From Veillonella sp. KGMB01456 (GTDB lineage: Bacteria; Bacillota; Negativicutes; Veillonellales; Veillonellaceae): a stretch of DNA of 48,517 bases. Position 1 is the first letter of the stretch. The number at the start of each line of letters is the position of its first letter. The position numbers and the translations under genes were made by a program. The notes below the pieces were generated by a model. That model had not been told where the DNA came from, did no database searches, and was given only the letters and a program-made list of their open reading frames with translations. The DNA is taken from positions 1-48,517 of the forward strand of contig NZ_JALKIG010000015.1 of assembly GCF_023051165.1 (NCBI RefSeq), in the 5' to 3' direction. Below, in pieces: positions 31,181-40,655 of this stretch.

Positions 31181-31621
31181 ATGGCTATTATTTGTAATTG
31201 GTATATTAAGACCTCGACCGGGCTATACGGTCCGGGCGAGGTTATCGACGGAATCGGCGGCGAAGAAGAAATGCGACTTATCGCACTCGGCGCCGCTAGT
31301 CCGGCCGGTAATATGGCGGCGCCGGTCGAGGCAGCAGAAACGGTGGCAGATGTTATCGAGGAAACCGACAGCGCCGAAAATGATGAGGCTATCATGGCAG
31401 CGTTTGAGGCCATGTCCAAAAAAGAGCTTGTACACTATGGCGCGGCGCTCGGTATTAAATTATCCGACCGCAGTAATAAGGTGGATCTCGTTAATGCGTT
31501 AAAAGGCGAGGACGTTATCCTCGAGGCTTTAACCGATGAGGCATTGGCCGTATTGGCAAAATATGAGGGCATCGACGACACTATGCCACGCGAGGAGCTA
31601 ATCGCCGCACTGGAGGGATAA
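31181..31621 (+). CDS. Head-associated protein with SAP/HeH-like motif
   Basis: A 146-aa acidic protein. The N terminus (YGPGEVIDGIGGEEEMRLI) resembles short phage capsid-assembly proteins, and ~85-115 (MSKKELVHYGAALGIKL) followed by a LVNAL helix resembles a HeH/SAP-type DNA- or protein-binding motif; a second similar helix pair ends the chain (PREELIAALEG). The role is probably in head completion. The ribosome binding site is AGGAGGTCCGACGT. Confidence 0.65.
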   Translation: MAIICNWYIKTSTGLYGPGEVIDGIGGEEEMRLIALGAASPAGNMAAPVEAAETVADVIEETDSAENDEAIMAAFEAMSKKELVHYGAALGIKLSDRSNKVDLVNALKGEDVILEALTDEALAVLAKYEGIDDTMPREELIAALEG

Positions 31622-31625
31622 GCCT

Positions 31626-31976
31626 ATGCTTACATTTAAGGACGCGGCCGCGGGGGATATTGACGACGCCTTTATCGCGGATACTGACGAGTTCGCAGAC
31701 TATCACAATTTAAACGGTGACACCGTGCTATGCGTGGTAGAGGGGCGGACTAATAAGGAACATATCCAGATTGCTAAGCAGGACATCGACGGGTTATCTC
31801 TCGATGAGTACGTAGTGCACGTCAAAAAGTGCCTACTCCCGAGCGTACCGGAGCAGGGTATGCGCTTTTATTTAGATGGCATCCTAACTCAGGTTAAAAA
31901 CTGCGACGATGATATGGGCGTGCTAGTGATTACCCTAGAGGGGCACAACGCTGGAGGGACGACCTATGAATATTGA
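31626..31976 (+). CDS. Head-tail connector (lambda FII-like) protein
   Basis: A 116-aa protein. LTFKDAAAGDIDDAFIADTDEFADYHNLNG followed by a beta-rich half (FYLDGILTQVKNCDDDMGVL) matches the size, order and layout of FII-type head-tail joining proteins found after the capsid gene. Direct motif evidence is modest; position supports the call. It overlaps the next gene by 11 bp. Confidence 0.7.
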   Translation: MLTFKDAAAGDIDDAFIADTDEFADYHNLNGDTVLCVVEGRTNKEHIQIAKQDIDGLSLDEYVVHVKKCLLPSVPEQGMRFYLDGILTQVKNCDDDMGVLVITLEGHNAGGTTYEY

Positions 31977-32523
31977 CGTTACCGGGTTGGAGATTGCAGT
32001 CGATGTACTACAATCTATTACAACACAGGCGCCTAATGAGGTGGCTAAGGCCTTAAATAAGGCAGCCACCAAAGGTAAAATCAAAGCCACTGCGCTAATT
32101 GTCCGGAATTATTATGTTGACCGATCAACTGTATATGAAACTATGACAGTTAAGCGCGCCGGGGCGAGTAATTTAGAGGCGGGCATTCATGTACGCAGTA
32201 GCCCGATGGCGCTATCAAAATTTAAAATAAATCCGACTAATGTACCAATCGGGCAACGCCAGAGTGGCGGTGTCACGGCTCAGGTGCGTAAGGGCGGCGG
32301 CGGACTCATTGAGTCCGCTTTTTTAGTTCGCTACAAAAGCGGGCACTTATCCGTCGTCGAACGCACAGGTAAGGGGCGTAATGATATACGCGACTTATAC
32401 GGGCCGTCGGTAACCGGGATGCTAGGAACAAATAATATACGACTTATGGTTATCGATGATATGAAAAGTACCGCAGCGGCCGCACTGGAGAGCGTACTCG
32501 ATAACGTGCTAGGAGGTGCGTAA
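31966..32523 (+). CDS. Minor tail protein Z-like (tail completion)
   Basis: A 185-aa protein. KALNKAATKGKIKATALIVR and the basic linker GQRQSGGVTAQVRKGGGGLI belong to the GpZ/minor tail Z layout, found in neck proteins that connect head and tail. FLVRYKSGHLSVVERTGKG is also typical. It overlaps neither host nor reversed genes; a 3-bp gap precedes the tail terminator. Confidence 0.8.
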   Translation: MNIDVTGLEIAVDVLQSITTQAPNEVAKALNKAATKGKIKATALIVRNYYVDRSTVYETMTVKRAGASNLEAGIHVRSSPMALSKFKINPTNVPIGQRQSGGVTAQVRKGGGGLIESAFLVRYKSGHLSVVERTGKGRNDIRDLYGPSVTGMLGTNNIRLMVIDDMKSTAAAALESVLDNVLGGA

Positions 32524-32526
32524 CAA

Positions 32527-32985
32527 ATGACGCCGCAACACTTAGCCATGGCTATGGCTGACTTTTTAGCCGATGCGCACAAGGACTTTGTCCCAAGTGA
32601 TCCAAAACTTCACGGCCGCGCTATTCAGTGCGTGCCTGGATATTTAAAAGAGCGGACACGGCAAGAGGACGCCGCGTTTCCGCATATCGCTATCCGTATT
32701 AATCAGGTACACGATGACGCGGACGCCCGCGGCGAATCTACCGCGACGCTCCATATCATCATCGGTACGTATTGCACGGATAATGAGGACGGGTGGCTCG
32801 AGATTGTGAATCTCGTAGAATCTACCCGGCAGGCGATGCTTAAGCACCGTACTATCGACAATAAATACCGCCTACAGGGTGCGGTGGATGCGACGATACC
32901 ATCGGAGCAACCGCGCCCTGTTTGGGTGGCAGTTATAACAGCGACTTACACAATTAAAGATATTAGAGAGGAGCTACAGTACTAA
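32527..32985 (+). CDS. Tail terminator-like protein
   Basis: A 152-aa protein. FPHIAIRINQVHDDADARGE and the ATLHIIIGTYCTDNEDGWL strands form the GpU-like terminator layout that caps the tail tube at the head end. The gene lies between the Z-like and sheath genes, as expected. The ribosome binding site is GGAGGTGCGTAACAA. Confidence 0.7.
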   Translation: MTPQHLAMAMADFLADAHKDFVPSDPKLHGRAIQCVPGYLKERTRQEDAAFPHIAIRINQVHDDADARGESTATLHIIIGTYCTDNEDGWLEIVNLVESTRQAMLKHRTIDNKYRLQGAVDATIPSEQPRPVWVAVITATYTIKDIREELQY

Positions 32986-33302
32986 TGGCAACAAAAGTAA
33001 AGGCAGCGGCCGAAGCCGTGGAAACCATCGAAACCGCGACGGCCAAAACTACCGATAAGACGCAAGTTATGTACTTAGGGCCTAACAAATTTGAATTAGG
33101 CCTGATTACCGGTAGCGTCTATATCGACGGCGTACCGGCCATCGTTAAGCAAGTAAAAGCAGTGTATCCGTTACTTGAAACTTTATTTATTCCGCTTAAT
33201 CGTGTCGGCGAGGCAGAGGCACAACTCAATACACAGGGGAGCGCCTTAAAAGCCGCATACGAGCAGGCAAAGGAACGACTTACTAAAGGAGGTAACCAAT
33301 AA
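32985..33302 (+). CDS. Small protein preceding the tail sheath (DUF2635-like)
   Basis: A 105-aa protein: an N-terminal Ala/Thr/Lys-rich region, a short beta motif, and a helical C terminus (ALKAAYEQAKERLTK). Genes of this kind commonly sit before sheath genes in contractile-tailed phages, where a small DUF2635-type protein is found. The exact family is uncertain. Starts and stops overlap both neighbours (TAATG). Confidence 0.55.
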   Translation: MATKVKAAAEAVETIETATAKTTDKTQVMYLGPNKFELGLITGSVYIDGVPAIVKQVKAVYPLLETLFIPLNRVGEAEAQLNTQGSALKAAYEQAKERLTKGGNQ

Positions 33303-34735
33303 TGGCAGATGTATACGGGCACGGAGTCTATGGCCGTGAGACGGCAACCGCGATTGTACCACCGACGCGCGTCGATACAGCGCTTAGTGTTGTAGTCGGC
33401 ACCGCACCGGTGCACTTATCTAAAGACCCAATCGGCACCAACAAGCCGTTACTCGTGACAAGCTACAGCGAGGCTATTACCCGTATCGGTAATAGTAAAA
33501 ATTGGGCAGATTATACCCTCTCTGAGGTTGTATACTCTCAGTTTGCATTATTCCAGGTGTACCCGGCTGTTTTTATTAATGTGCTTGACCCTAAAAAGCA
33601 CAAAAAAACAGTAACTAATGAGGCTCTGGCCTTGACCGATAATATGGGCACTATCGATAAGCCGGTACTCTTAGATACGTTAGTCGTGCGCAAAACACAA
33701 GCGGCGGAACCGTTGCAACTCGATAAGGACTACACGGCAACGTATAACGATGACGAGCAACTCGTTATCGCTTTGACAGAGGATGCCACCTCTGTAGTGG
33801 TAAGCTATGACCACGTCGACGCCAGTATGGTAACAGAGGATGACATTATCGGCGGTATCGACAGCGAGGGCGATCTTAAAGGCTTAGAGCTTGTACATCA
33901 GGTATTCCCACAGTTTGGGCTCGTGCCTTGTACGATTATCGCGCCGGGCTGGAGCCACAAGCCGGCAGTAGCGGCGGTTATGAAAGCTAAAGAAACCAAC
34001 GTATCCGGCGTATTTAGTGCAATGTCTATCGCGGATGTTGATACCGAAACAGTGCGCAATTATGCGGACGTTTCCGCATGGAAAAACAAGAATAACTTTA
34101 ATAGTACGCGTCAAGTTTTGGCGTGGCCAAAAGTTAGCCTTGGCGGCCGTCAATATCATTTATCCACTCAAATTGCGCACGTATTAGCTAAGACCGACGC
34201 CGACTATGGTAACTTGCCGTATAAGTCCCCGTCTAACGAAAGTCTCCAGGCCGATAGTGCGGTGCTTAAAGACGGCAAAGAAATTTTCTTGACCTCTGCG
34301 AGCGGGGCTTACCTCAACGGGCAGGGCGTAGTTACAGCCTTGAACTTTATCGGCGGGTGGCGTGTGTGGGGCAACCGCACCACGGCATACCCTAGCACAA
34401 CAGACCCGAAGGATACATTTATCCCGGTGCGCAGAATGTTCAACTTTGTACTTAATACCTTGATTACTACCTACTGGAGTAAAATTGACGACCCTACTAA
34501 CTTGCGACTTGTCGACTCTGTAGTTAATAGCGCGCAGTTATGGCTCAATAGCTTAGTAGCACAAGGGGCATTATTAGGTGCGCGCGTTGAGTTCCGCGAG
34601 GCGGACAACGCTAAAACGGATTTGATGGACGGTATTATCCGATTTAAGGTATACCTTACTCCACCATCCCCGGCGCGTGAAATCGTATTTGATTTAGAGT
34701 ACGACGTTGAGTACTTATCCGTTTTATTTGGGTAA
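33302..34735 (+). CDS. Contractile tail sheath protein
   Basis: A 477-aa sheath subunit. VPPTRVDTALSVVVGTAPVH opens the conserved N-terminal domain, VYSQFALFQVYPAVFINVLD follows, and the C-terminal domain shows GGWRVWGNRTTAYPSTTDPK and RRMFNFVLNTLITTYW. These define the FI-type sheath of P2-like phages. It polymerises around the tube and contracts at infection. It shows that this is a myovirus-type tail despite the lambda-type head. Confidence 0.95.
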   Translation: MADVYGHGVYGRETATAIVPPTRVDTALSVVVGTAPVHLSKDPIGTNKPLLVTSYSEAITRIGNSKNWADYTLSEVVYSQFALFQVYPAVFINVLDPKKHKKTVTNEALALTDNMGTIDKPVLLDTLVVRKTQAAEPLQLDKDYTATYNDDEQLVIALTEDATSVVVSYDHVDASMVTEDDIIGGIDSEGDLKGLELVHQVFPQFGLVPCTIIAPGWSHKPAVAAVMKAKETNVSGVFSAMSIADVDTETVRNYADVSAWKNKNNFNSTRQVLAWPKVSLGGRQYHLSTQIAHVLAKTDADYGNLPYKSPSNESLQADSAVLKDGKEIFLTSASGAYLNGQGVVTALNFIGGWRVWGNRTTAYPSTTDPKDTFIPVRRMFNFVLNTLITTYWSKIDDPTNLRLVDSVVNSAQLWLNSLVAQGALLGARVEFREADNAKTDLMDGIIRFKVYLTPPSPAREIVFDLEYDVEYLSVLFG

Positions 34736-34747
34736 TAGGAGGGGCAA

Positions 34748-35269
34748 ATGGCTAAACAATTAAGAGACAAATTAATCACGTTTACCGTGTACGCTAATGG
34801 CTCCGAGGAGTTCGGGGTCGCAGAGGTCAGCTTGCCAGACCTCGAGTTTATTACAAGCACCATCAAAGGCGGCGGGCTTGCCGGGGAGTTAGAGGTCCCA
34901 ACACTCGGCCAACTTAAGTCCATGAAAGCGACTATCACGTGGCAGATTGTGGAAAAATCGCTCTCCAAATTCGCACGACAACGCTACCATCAAGTAGAGT
35001 TCCGCGGAGCACAACAAACAGAAAACACTGAGACCGGGGACTTACAGGTATCCGCTGTGTCCGTTCAGGTGGGTGGTTGGGTCACTAAAACTAGCATGGG
35101 TAAACTTGCTAATACTGAGACTACAGGCTCCACGACAGATATTTCTATCAATGCTATTAAGGCCGTTGTTGACGGCGAAGAACTTTACAACATCGACATT
35201 ATGAACGGCGTTTGTGTAATTGACGGCGTCGATTACTGGGCCGACATCAGAAAGGCATTAGGTAAATAA
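34748..35269 (+). CDS. Major tail tube protein (P2 FII family)
   Basis: A 173-aa tube subunit. LRDKLITFTVYANGSEEFGV at the start, a central LEVPTLGQLKSMKATITW, and the C-terminal NAIKAVVDGEELYNIDIMNG with VCVIDGVDYWADIR are those of the P2 tube family. It forms the inner tube inside the sheath; spacing to the sheath gene is 12 bp with GGAGGGGCAA. Confidence 0.95.
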   Translation: MAKQLRDKLITFTVYANGSEEFGVAEVSLPDLEFITSTIKGGGLAGELEVPTLGQLKSMKATITWQIVEKSLSKFARQRYHQVEFRGAQQTENTETGDLQVSAVSVQVGGWVTKTSMGKLANTETTGSTTDISINAIKAVVDGEELYNIDIMNGVCVIDGVDYWADIRKALGK

Positions 35270-35271
35270 TT

Positions 35272-35628
35272 ATGGTTACTAAAAAATACGATGACGATAC
35301 ACTTATCGCCGGTTTGGAAAAGTTAACCGGTAACGATTTTAACGCCTGCGAAATGGCTGAGCGTCGTGCCGGTAATCATCAGCCGGATTTGGCATTTTCT
35401 AAAGCATTCCAGGCGCGCCTTGCCGCGCGTGCCCTGAAAGAGGACCTCGGAATTATTAAAGCGCTCTCTGCGTACGAGTATAACAAGTTGTGTTGGACGG
35501 TGGGCTCTTTTTTGCAGCTTGGCTCGGAGACCCTGAGGAGTATGAGAGCGGAGACGGAGACGTCGGAAGTATCTATCGACGAATCGCAGCCCGACTCCGA
35601 GACTTCGGACCCGCAGAATATTGGATGA
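35272..35628 (+). CDS. Tail assembly chaperone, short form (P2 E-like)
   Basis: A 118-aa protein, the zero-frame product of the tail chaperone gene. It is helical, with the usual acidic C terminus after the slippery site. It lies between tube and tape measure, as all such chaperones do. At T-TTT-TTG (35508-35514) ribosomes can shift -1 to make the longer form that ends at 35735. Both are expected to bind the tape measure during tail assembly. Confidence 0.85.
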   Translation: MVTKKYDDDTLIAGLEKLTGNDFNACEMAERRAGNHQPDLAFSKAFQARLAARALKEDLGIIKALSAYEYNKLCWTVGSFLQLGSETLRSMRAETETSEVSIDESQPDSETSDPQNIG

Positions 35629-35735
35629 ATCTTACACTAGAGGATTTATCCTATTGGCTTGATGATATTACTGAGGTCGTGAAGCAAGAGCAAGAGGCTA
35701 TCGCCGAGGCTCGAGAAGAAGCGGCAGGCAAGTAG
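35508..35735 (+). CDS. -1 frameshift extension of the tail chaperone (E+E' form)
   Basis: The heptamer T TTT TTG fits the X-XXY-YYZ rule in the zero frame. After a -1 shift translation continues FFAAWLGDPEEYESGDG... to 35735, adding about 74 residues. It includes EDLSYWLDDITEVVKQEQEA, a helical segment typical of the T/E' domain. The -1 frame is open past both sides of the site and has no good start of its own (no ribosome binding site at 35490), supporting frameshift expression. Confidence 0.8.
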   Translation, partial: FFAAWLGDPEEYESGDGDVGSIYRRIAARLRDFGPAEYWMNLTLEDLSYWLDDITEVVKQEQEAIAEAREEAAGK

Positions 35736-35747
35736 GGAGGAGGTCCA

Positions 35748-38333
35748 ATGGCTAAAATTTTTGAAATCGAATTTAAGCTCAACGGCCAAATTGCGAGCGG
35801 ATTTAGCGGCGCCATGGACTCCGCAAAATCTCAAATAGCGGCTTACGGGGCGCAGATTAGTAGTTTAAATGCAAAACAAAAGGGGCTAAAGGGCCAACTG
35901 TCCGACGTGCAAGCGTCACAGGCGGCCCTTAATGCCGCTATGGATGGTAGTAGGGCAAGACAGGCGGCCTATTCGGCGGCTATGACCGATTTAAACGTTA
36001 AAACGTCGAGTTATCGGCAAAATATTGCCAACCTTGAAGCAAGACAGCAGGCTTTAACTGCTAAATTTAACGCCGGCAAAATATCGGCGGATCAGTATAA
36101 TACTGGCATGGTGGCCATTAGTACCAAAATTACGCAGTATAAATCGCGATTAGCAACAACCACGGCGGAGCAAAACCGACTGACTGAGGCTTTTAATCGA
36201 GGCAGAATTTCCGAAGCGCAGTATCGCTCGCAGATGGATGCGCTCAATGCTAAGGCTCGGGAATACACCGGAAACCTTAAGCAGGTAGCAACTGAGATCG
36301 AGGGAGTGACAGCTCGGAATGCGGCACTAAGGGCTAGTATGGCGGCCAATGTTGCGGCGCAGGCCAATTTTACTAATGCCGTAGCCGGGTTTAGAAGTAC
36401 GGCCGCAACCATAGCAATAGCAGCGGCGCCCTTAGCATTGGCGGCCCGTGAAGCAATTAATTATGAGCAGGCTATGGCCGGCGTGGCTAAACAGGTAGAC
36501 GGCGCGCGCGATGAAAATCTACAATACACCGAAACGTACTACCAAATGAGCGATGCTGTAAAATCCATGTCGACGGAGCTCGGTATCGTTCCGGATAAGG
36601 TAGCCGGAGCTATGGAGGCATCCGCACGAATGGGCGTACAAGGCGCCGAAGGACTGAGAGAGTTTACCACGCTTTCCGTAAAAATGGGTGAAGCATTTGA
36701 GACGGACGGCGAAATCGTGGCCGAACAAATGGCCAAAATTGCGAATATCCGCGGTATCAAAATCGACACCACGGAGGGTCGGGCGCAGATTAGAGAGTTA
36801 GCTGATACTATCAACTATCTCGACGATCAAACAACCGCAAAAGGCGGCGAGATTATTAATGTTATGCAGCGTATCTCCGGTACGGCAGCACAAACGAGCT
36901 TTTCAAATGGCGAGATAGCGGCTATGGGTACGACTATGCTCGAGTTAGGCGATACCGCAGAGGTTGCGTCTACCGGTTTAAATGCATTTATGACAAAACT
37001 CGCCACGGCTCCGGTACAGGGTAAATCGTTTCAGGCGGCCCTCGCTCAAATGGGGATGGATGCCAAGCAGTTACAAGAGGACTTTATCAAGGACTCCAAA
37101 GGGACGACTTTAAAACTTTTGGATCAGATTAATCAGCTCGACGGCGCGGCCAAAGCTGAGATTTTAACTAATATGTTCGGGGCTGAATATCAGGACAATA
37201 TCGCAAAACTGGCGGCAGGTACTGATAAGCTCCGGGCTAACTTTGCCCGACTTAATGAGGAGGGCAGAGCGGGCAGTGTCGACAAGGAATTTCAGGCCAA
37301 AATGCAGACAACGACTTTTGCACTTAATCAGGCAAGGGCGGCGGTTAGTGTTATGGCCGTAACTATCGGCGACGCCTTAATTCCTAGCATCGCGGCCGGC
37401 ACGAGTTGGCTCGCTAATCAGGTAATGTGGGTAACTCGATTAGCGCAGGAACACCCGGCAGTAGTGCAGGGCATACTCAGTATGGCCGCAGCTGTGGCGG
37501 GCTTGGTACTCGCTTATAAAGGGTTTAGGGTTGTATCAGCCGGTATTGAGTTAACTCGGGCGGCTATTGTAGCCTTACAAAACTCTGAACGAGCGGCAAC
37601 CGTGGCACGGTGGGCCGGTGTAGCTGCGACTAAGGCAATGACGGCCGCACAGTGGCTCTTTAATGGCGCTATGGCGGCCAACCCGGCAGCGCTGGCGATT
37701 ATTGCTATTATAGCCCTGATAGCTATCTTAATTATCTACTGGGACGATGTAGCCGCAGCAGCGGTGGCGGCCTGGGACTGGATAGCTAACGAGGCGACGT
37801 GGCTATGGAATCAGCTAGTAGCCGGATGGGATACGGTGTCCGGTGCGGTGACCGGATTTATATCCGACGCAGAGGCTAAAATAGCGGACTTTGTAAGTTG
37901 GGCGCAGAATAAGTGGCAAGGGTTTAAGGATTTTCTCGCGAACCCTATCAGCGCTACCGTTAACTGGGTGCAAAACCAGATGGGCGGTCCGCCCGCCGGT
38001 GTCGACTTACCGGGGCACGCTGAGGGCGACATCGTAGGCAAGGGCGCACATTTAGCGTGGTTTGCCGAAGAATCGCCGGAGGCGTATATCCCTATCAATA
38101 ATAGCGCCCGCAGTCGGGGGCTCGTGACTAAGACCGCCCAATTATTGGGAATGGATGTAGGCACTGGCGGCGGTGGCGTATCCTTGTCCGCGCCGATTAC
38201 TATTACCGTACAAGGCAACGCGGACGCCTCGACAGTTGCTCAAATCGAGCGAGCCGCGCGCGATGTGCTCGATGAGCTGGAGCGGAAATTACAAGAATTA
38301 GAAGCAAGGAGGGGGCGGAGAAGCTATGCCTAG
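35748..38333 (+). CDS. Tail tape measure protein
   Basis: An 861-aa protein. ~1-200 is coiled-coil rich in Ala, Gln and Lys; the TP901-type domain follows (YEQAMAGVAKQVDGARDE, then TELGIVPDKVAGAMEASARM). ~560-690 holds hydrophobic helices (ALAIIAIIALIAILIIYW) that may insert in the inner membrane. The C terminus ends in a charged coil, LDELERKLQELEARRGRR. It sets tail length and helps DNA passage. The ribosome binding site GGGAGGAGGTCC is strong. Confidence 0.95.
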   Translation: MAKIFEIEFKLNGQIASGFSGAMDSAKSQIAAYGAQISSLNAKQKGLKGQLSDVQASQAALNAAMDGSRARQAAYSAAMTDLNVKTSSYRQNIANLEARQQALTAKFNAGKISADQYNTGMVAISTKITQYKSRLATTTAEQNRLTEAFNRGRISEAQYRSQMDALNAKAREYTGNLKQVATEIEGVTARNAALRASMAANVAAQANFTNAVAGFRSTAATIAIAAAPLALAAREAINYEQAMAGVAKQVDGARDENLQYTETYYQMSDAVKSMSTELGIVPDKVAGAMEASARMGVQGAEGLREFTTLSVKMGEAFETDGEIVAEQMAKIANIRGIKIDTTEGRAQIRELADTINYLDDQTTAKGGEIINVMQRISGTAAQTSFSNGEIAAMGTTMLELGDTAEVASTGLNAFMTKLATAPVQGKSFQAALAQMGMDAKQLQEDFIKDSKGTTLKLLDQINQLDGAAKAEILTNMFGAEYQDNIAKLAAGTDKLRANFARLNEEGRAGSVDKEFQAKMQTTTFALNQARAAVSVMAVTIGDALIPSIAAGTSWLANQVMWVTRLAQEHPAVVQGILSMAAAVAGLVLAYKGFRVVSAGIELTRAAIVALQNSERAATVARWAGVAATKAMTAAQWLFNGAMAANPAALAIIAIIALIAILIIYWDDVAAAAVAAWDWIANEATWLWNQLVAGWDTVSGAVTGFISDAEAKIADFVSWAQNKWQGFKDFLANPISATVNWVQNQMGGPPAGVDLPGHAEGDIVGKGAHLAWFAEESPEAYIPINNSARSRGLVTKTAQLLGMDVGTGGGGVSLSAPITITVQGNADASTVAQIERAARDVLDELERKLQELEARRGRRSYA

Positions 38334-38535
38334 CAAGTACACAACGGCAGCGGGCGACGTATGGGACATGATCGCCTTGCGCCAAATGGGTAGCGAAGCA
38401 TACACGTATTTACTTATGCAGGCTAACCGGCAACACGTAGGCGTGTCGAGGTTTAGCGCCGGTACAGTCTTGACTATACCGGACGTACCACGCGATGCAG
38501 TGACCTACGCCCCTCCGTGGAGGCGTAAGACATGA
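38326..38535 (+). CDS. Tail protein X (LysM-like, P2 gpX)
   Basis: A 69-aa protein. TTAAGDVWDMIALRQMGSEA...FSAGTVLTIPDVP is the LysM-type layout of P2 gpX, an inner hub/peptidoglycan-binding tail component. It overlaps the tape measure by 8 bp and the gpD gene by 4 bp. Confidence 0.9.
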   Translation: MPSKYTTAAGDVWDMIALRQMGSEAYTYLLMQANRQHVGVSRFSAGTVLTIPDVPRDAVTYAPPWRRKT

Positions 38536-39578
38536 GAGCGCCTAAATCTTATATAGAGCTCACGTACGACGGCGTTAATATCTCGCAAGATATTGCGCCG
38601 TTTGTTACGGGCTTTGCATTTAATGACGCCATGAGCGGCGAGGTTGACGACATTTCGGTAGACCTGCACGACGTGGCGGAGTTGTGGCTAGGGGACTGGC
38701 TACCGGACAAAGGAGCCAAGCTCCGGGCGGCCATTGTGCTAGAGCATTGGCGATTTGAAGGAGACCTGATGCGGCTAGACTGCGGAGAGTTTGAAATTGA
38801 TGAGGTAACTCTAAAATATCCACCGCACACGGTAAGCATAGGCGCGGTTAGCGTGCCGGAGGCATCAGCCCTCCGAGGAGTGGAAAAGTCCCGGAGTTGG
38901 GAAAAGACCACACTAAAAGCGGTAGCTAATGAGCTGGCCACGGCCGCCGGGTGTACGTTATACTACGACACCACGGCGGAAATTAAATACGACCGGATAG
39001 AGCAGTCCGACGAGTCCGACCTGGCGTTTTTACAAAAATGCTGTAAGGACGCCGGGCTTGCTCTTAAGGTTACCGATAATCAAGTCGTTATATTTGAGGA
39101 GTACAAATACGAGCAGGCCGAGCCCGTGGCGGTATTGCGGAATCCGCAAGCGACGACGCCGGCGACAACGGTAGACCCGGTAATAACTCTCACATCGTGG
39201 GATTTTAAAAGCTCCACACGTGAGATATACAAGGCGTGCCACGTTAAGCACACCGATACCAAGACTAAAGCTGTAATCGAGTACACCTATACGGATCCAA
39301 ATAAGAGTACGGGCAAGGTGCTACAGGTTAACCAACAAGTCGAGAGTATCGCAGAGGCGGAACGGCTCGCCCGTAATAAGTTACGGGAAAAGAACAAGGA
39401 CGAAGTCACGGGCGCAATGACTTTAACCGGTGATATTAGGTTGTCGGCAGGGCTTACGGTAACCGTTGAAGGATTTAGAAAGTTTGACGGGAAGTACATT
39501 ATCACTAAGGCGGCGCATAAGGTCGGCGGCGGATATACGACATCCGTAGAACTCCGGAGGTGCTTAAATGGATATTAA
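38532..39578 (+). CDS. Baseplate hub protein, late control D family (P2 gpD)
   Basis: A 348-aa protein. LTYDGVNISQDIAPFVTGFA at the N terminus, then RSWEKTTLKAVANELATAAG and YDRIEQSDESDLAFLQKCCK match gpD, the hub that connects tail tube to spike (gp27-like). The name late control is historical; it is structural. It overlaps the gpV gene by 11 bp. Confidence 0.93.
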   Translation: MRAPKSYIELTYDGVNISQDIAPFVTGFAFNDAMSGEVDDISVDLHDVAELWLGDWLPDKGAKLRAAIVLEHWRFEGDLMRLDCGEFEIDEVTLKYPPHTVSIGAVSVPEASALRGVEKSRSWEKTTLKAVANELATAAGCTLYYDTTAEIKYDRIEQSDESDLAFLQKCCKDAGLALKVTDNQVVIFEEYKYEQAEPVAVLRNPQATTPATTVDPVITLTSWDFKSSTREIYKACHVKHTDTKTKAVIEYTYTDPNKSTGKVLQVNQQVESIAEAERLARNKLREKNKDEVTGAMTLTGDIRLSAGLTVTVEGFRKFDGKYIITKAAHKVGGGYTTSVELRRCLNGY

Positions 39579-40068
39579 GAAGGTACTACGCAATTTAGCG
39601 CGCGTCGGGATTGTGTCGAGTGTTAACCCGGCGGACATGACGGCTCGTGTTACATTTCCGGACCGTGACGACTTAGTTAGTGCGGACTTGCATATTATTA
39701 CTACCGGTAGTCAAGATACTAAGGTGTATTGGCTGCCTTACGTAGGCGAGCAGGTGGTGTGCTTATTTAGTGCCAACGATAACAACCTCACAGAGGGGTA
39801 TATCTTAGGCACTATGTACAATAGCAAGGATACGCCACCGGCAAACGGGCAAGGCGTGCGAGCGGTCAAGTTTGCGGACGGTTCGAGCGTTATCAACGAT
39901 AACGGCAATATCACAGTTAACGCCACGGGCAGCGTGACAATCAACGCGCCAACTGTGACAATTAACGGCGGCGCCGGCGATGTAGTAGTTAACGGCGTGA
40001 GCCTAGTAAATCACACGCACGGCGGTATTATTCCGGGCGGCGGCTCAACGGCTCCGCCTAATAAGTAG
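39568..40068 (+). CDS. Baseplate spike protein (P2 gpV)
   Basis: A 166-aa protein. The OB-fold domain (~10-85) is followed by a beta-helical stalk built of repeating VTINAPTVTINGGAG-like strands. The tip is NHTHGGIIPGGGS, whose HxH motif in P2-like spikes binds an iron ion at the membrane-piercing apex. It punctures the outer membrane, so its presence fits a diderm host. Confidence 0.93.
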   Translation: MDIKKVLRNLARVGIVSSVNPADMTARVTFPDRDDLVSADLHIITTGSQDTKVYWLPYVGEQVVCLFSANDNNLTEGYILGTMYNSKDTPPANGQGVRAVKFADGSSVINDNGNITVNATGSVTINAPTVTINGGAGDVVVNGVSLVNHTHGGIIPGGGSTAPPNK

Positions 40069-40079
40069 GAGGTGAGTAC

Positions 40080-40655
40080 GTGGCATTTTTAGATAATTTT
40101 AAAAAGACGGAGCTCGGGCACTCGATGTATGTACAGGCGCAGCAAGTAGCCAACGCCTTAGGGCTCGGCCGGTACTTACCGACCTCCGCTCTAGGCACGT
40201 ATGGCGATTTAGTATTTGAGGTGTCGAGTAGTAAGGTTTTAACTTACGACGGATACAGCCGGAAAACGTCATATAAATACGCGTCGCACGAGGTTATCGG
40301 CTCTGCACCGGTGCTCGAATACTTAGGACCGGACACGGAGGAAATCTCATTTGTTATACATTTTAACGCCATGCTAGGGGTTAACCCGGCAGAGGAAAGC
40401 GACAAAATCCGACAAATGGCCGAGGAGGGCCGGCGCGAATATTTTATTATTAACGGCACCCCGTTAGGTGGGGCGCCTTGGGTAATTACAGAGGTAGGCG
40501 ACGAGGTAAGTAATACCGACCGGACGGGGAATATATTAATATCCACGCTTAGTATTACGATTAAAAAGGCGCCTGACTTACCGATGGGAGGTGTGAGCGG
40601 TGCAAACGTGGCTAATAACAACAACACCGAAAACGGTCAATCTAGCGCCGGCTAG
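40080..40655 (+). CDS. Tail protein U (P2 gpU family)
   Basis: A 191-aa protein. TYGDLVFEVSSSKVLTYDGY and GPDTEEISFVIHFNAMLGVN are characteristic of the P2 gpU family, which acts in tail completion. The start is GTG 40080, with GGAGGTGAGTAC immediately upstream. The last 56 bp overlap the baseplate-wedge gene. Confidence 0.88.
   Translation: MAFLDNFKKTELGHSMYVQAQQVANALGLGRYLPTSALGTYGDLVFEVSSSKVLTYDGYSRKTSYKYASHEVIGSAPVLEYLGPDTEEISFVIHFNAMLGVNPAEESDKIRQMAEEGRREYFIINGTPLGGAPWVITEVGDEVSNTDRTGNILISTLSITIKKAPDLPMGGVSGANVANNNNTENGQSSAG

Noticed and set aside
35490-35735. Independent gene in the -1 frame after the tail chaperone
   Set aside because: It has no own ribosome binding site and begins just before a canonical slippery site; it is better explained as a frameshift extension.
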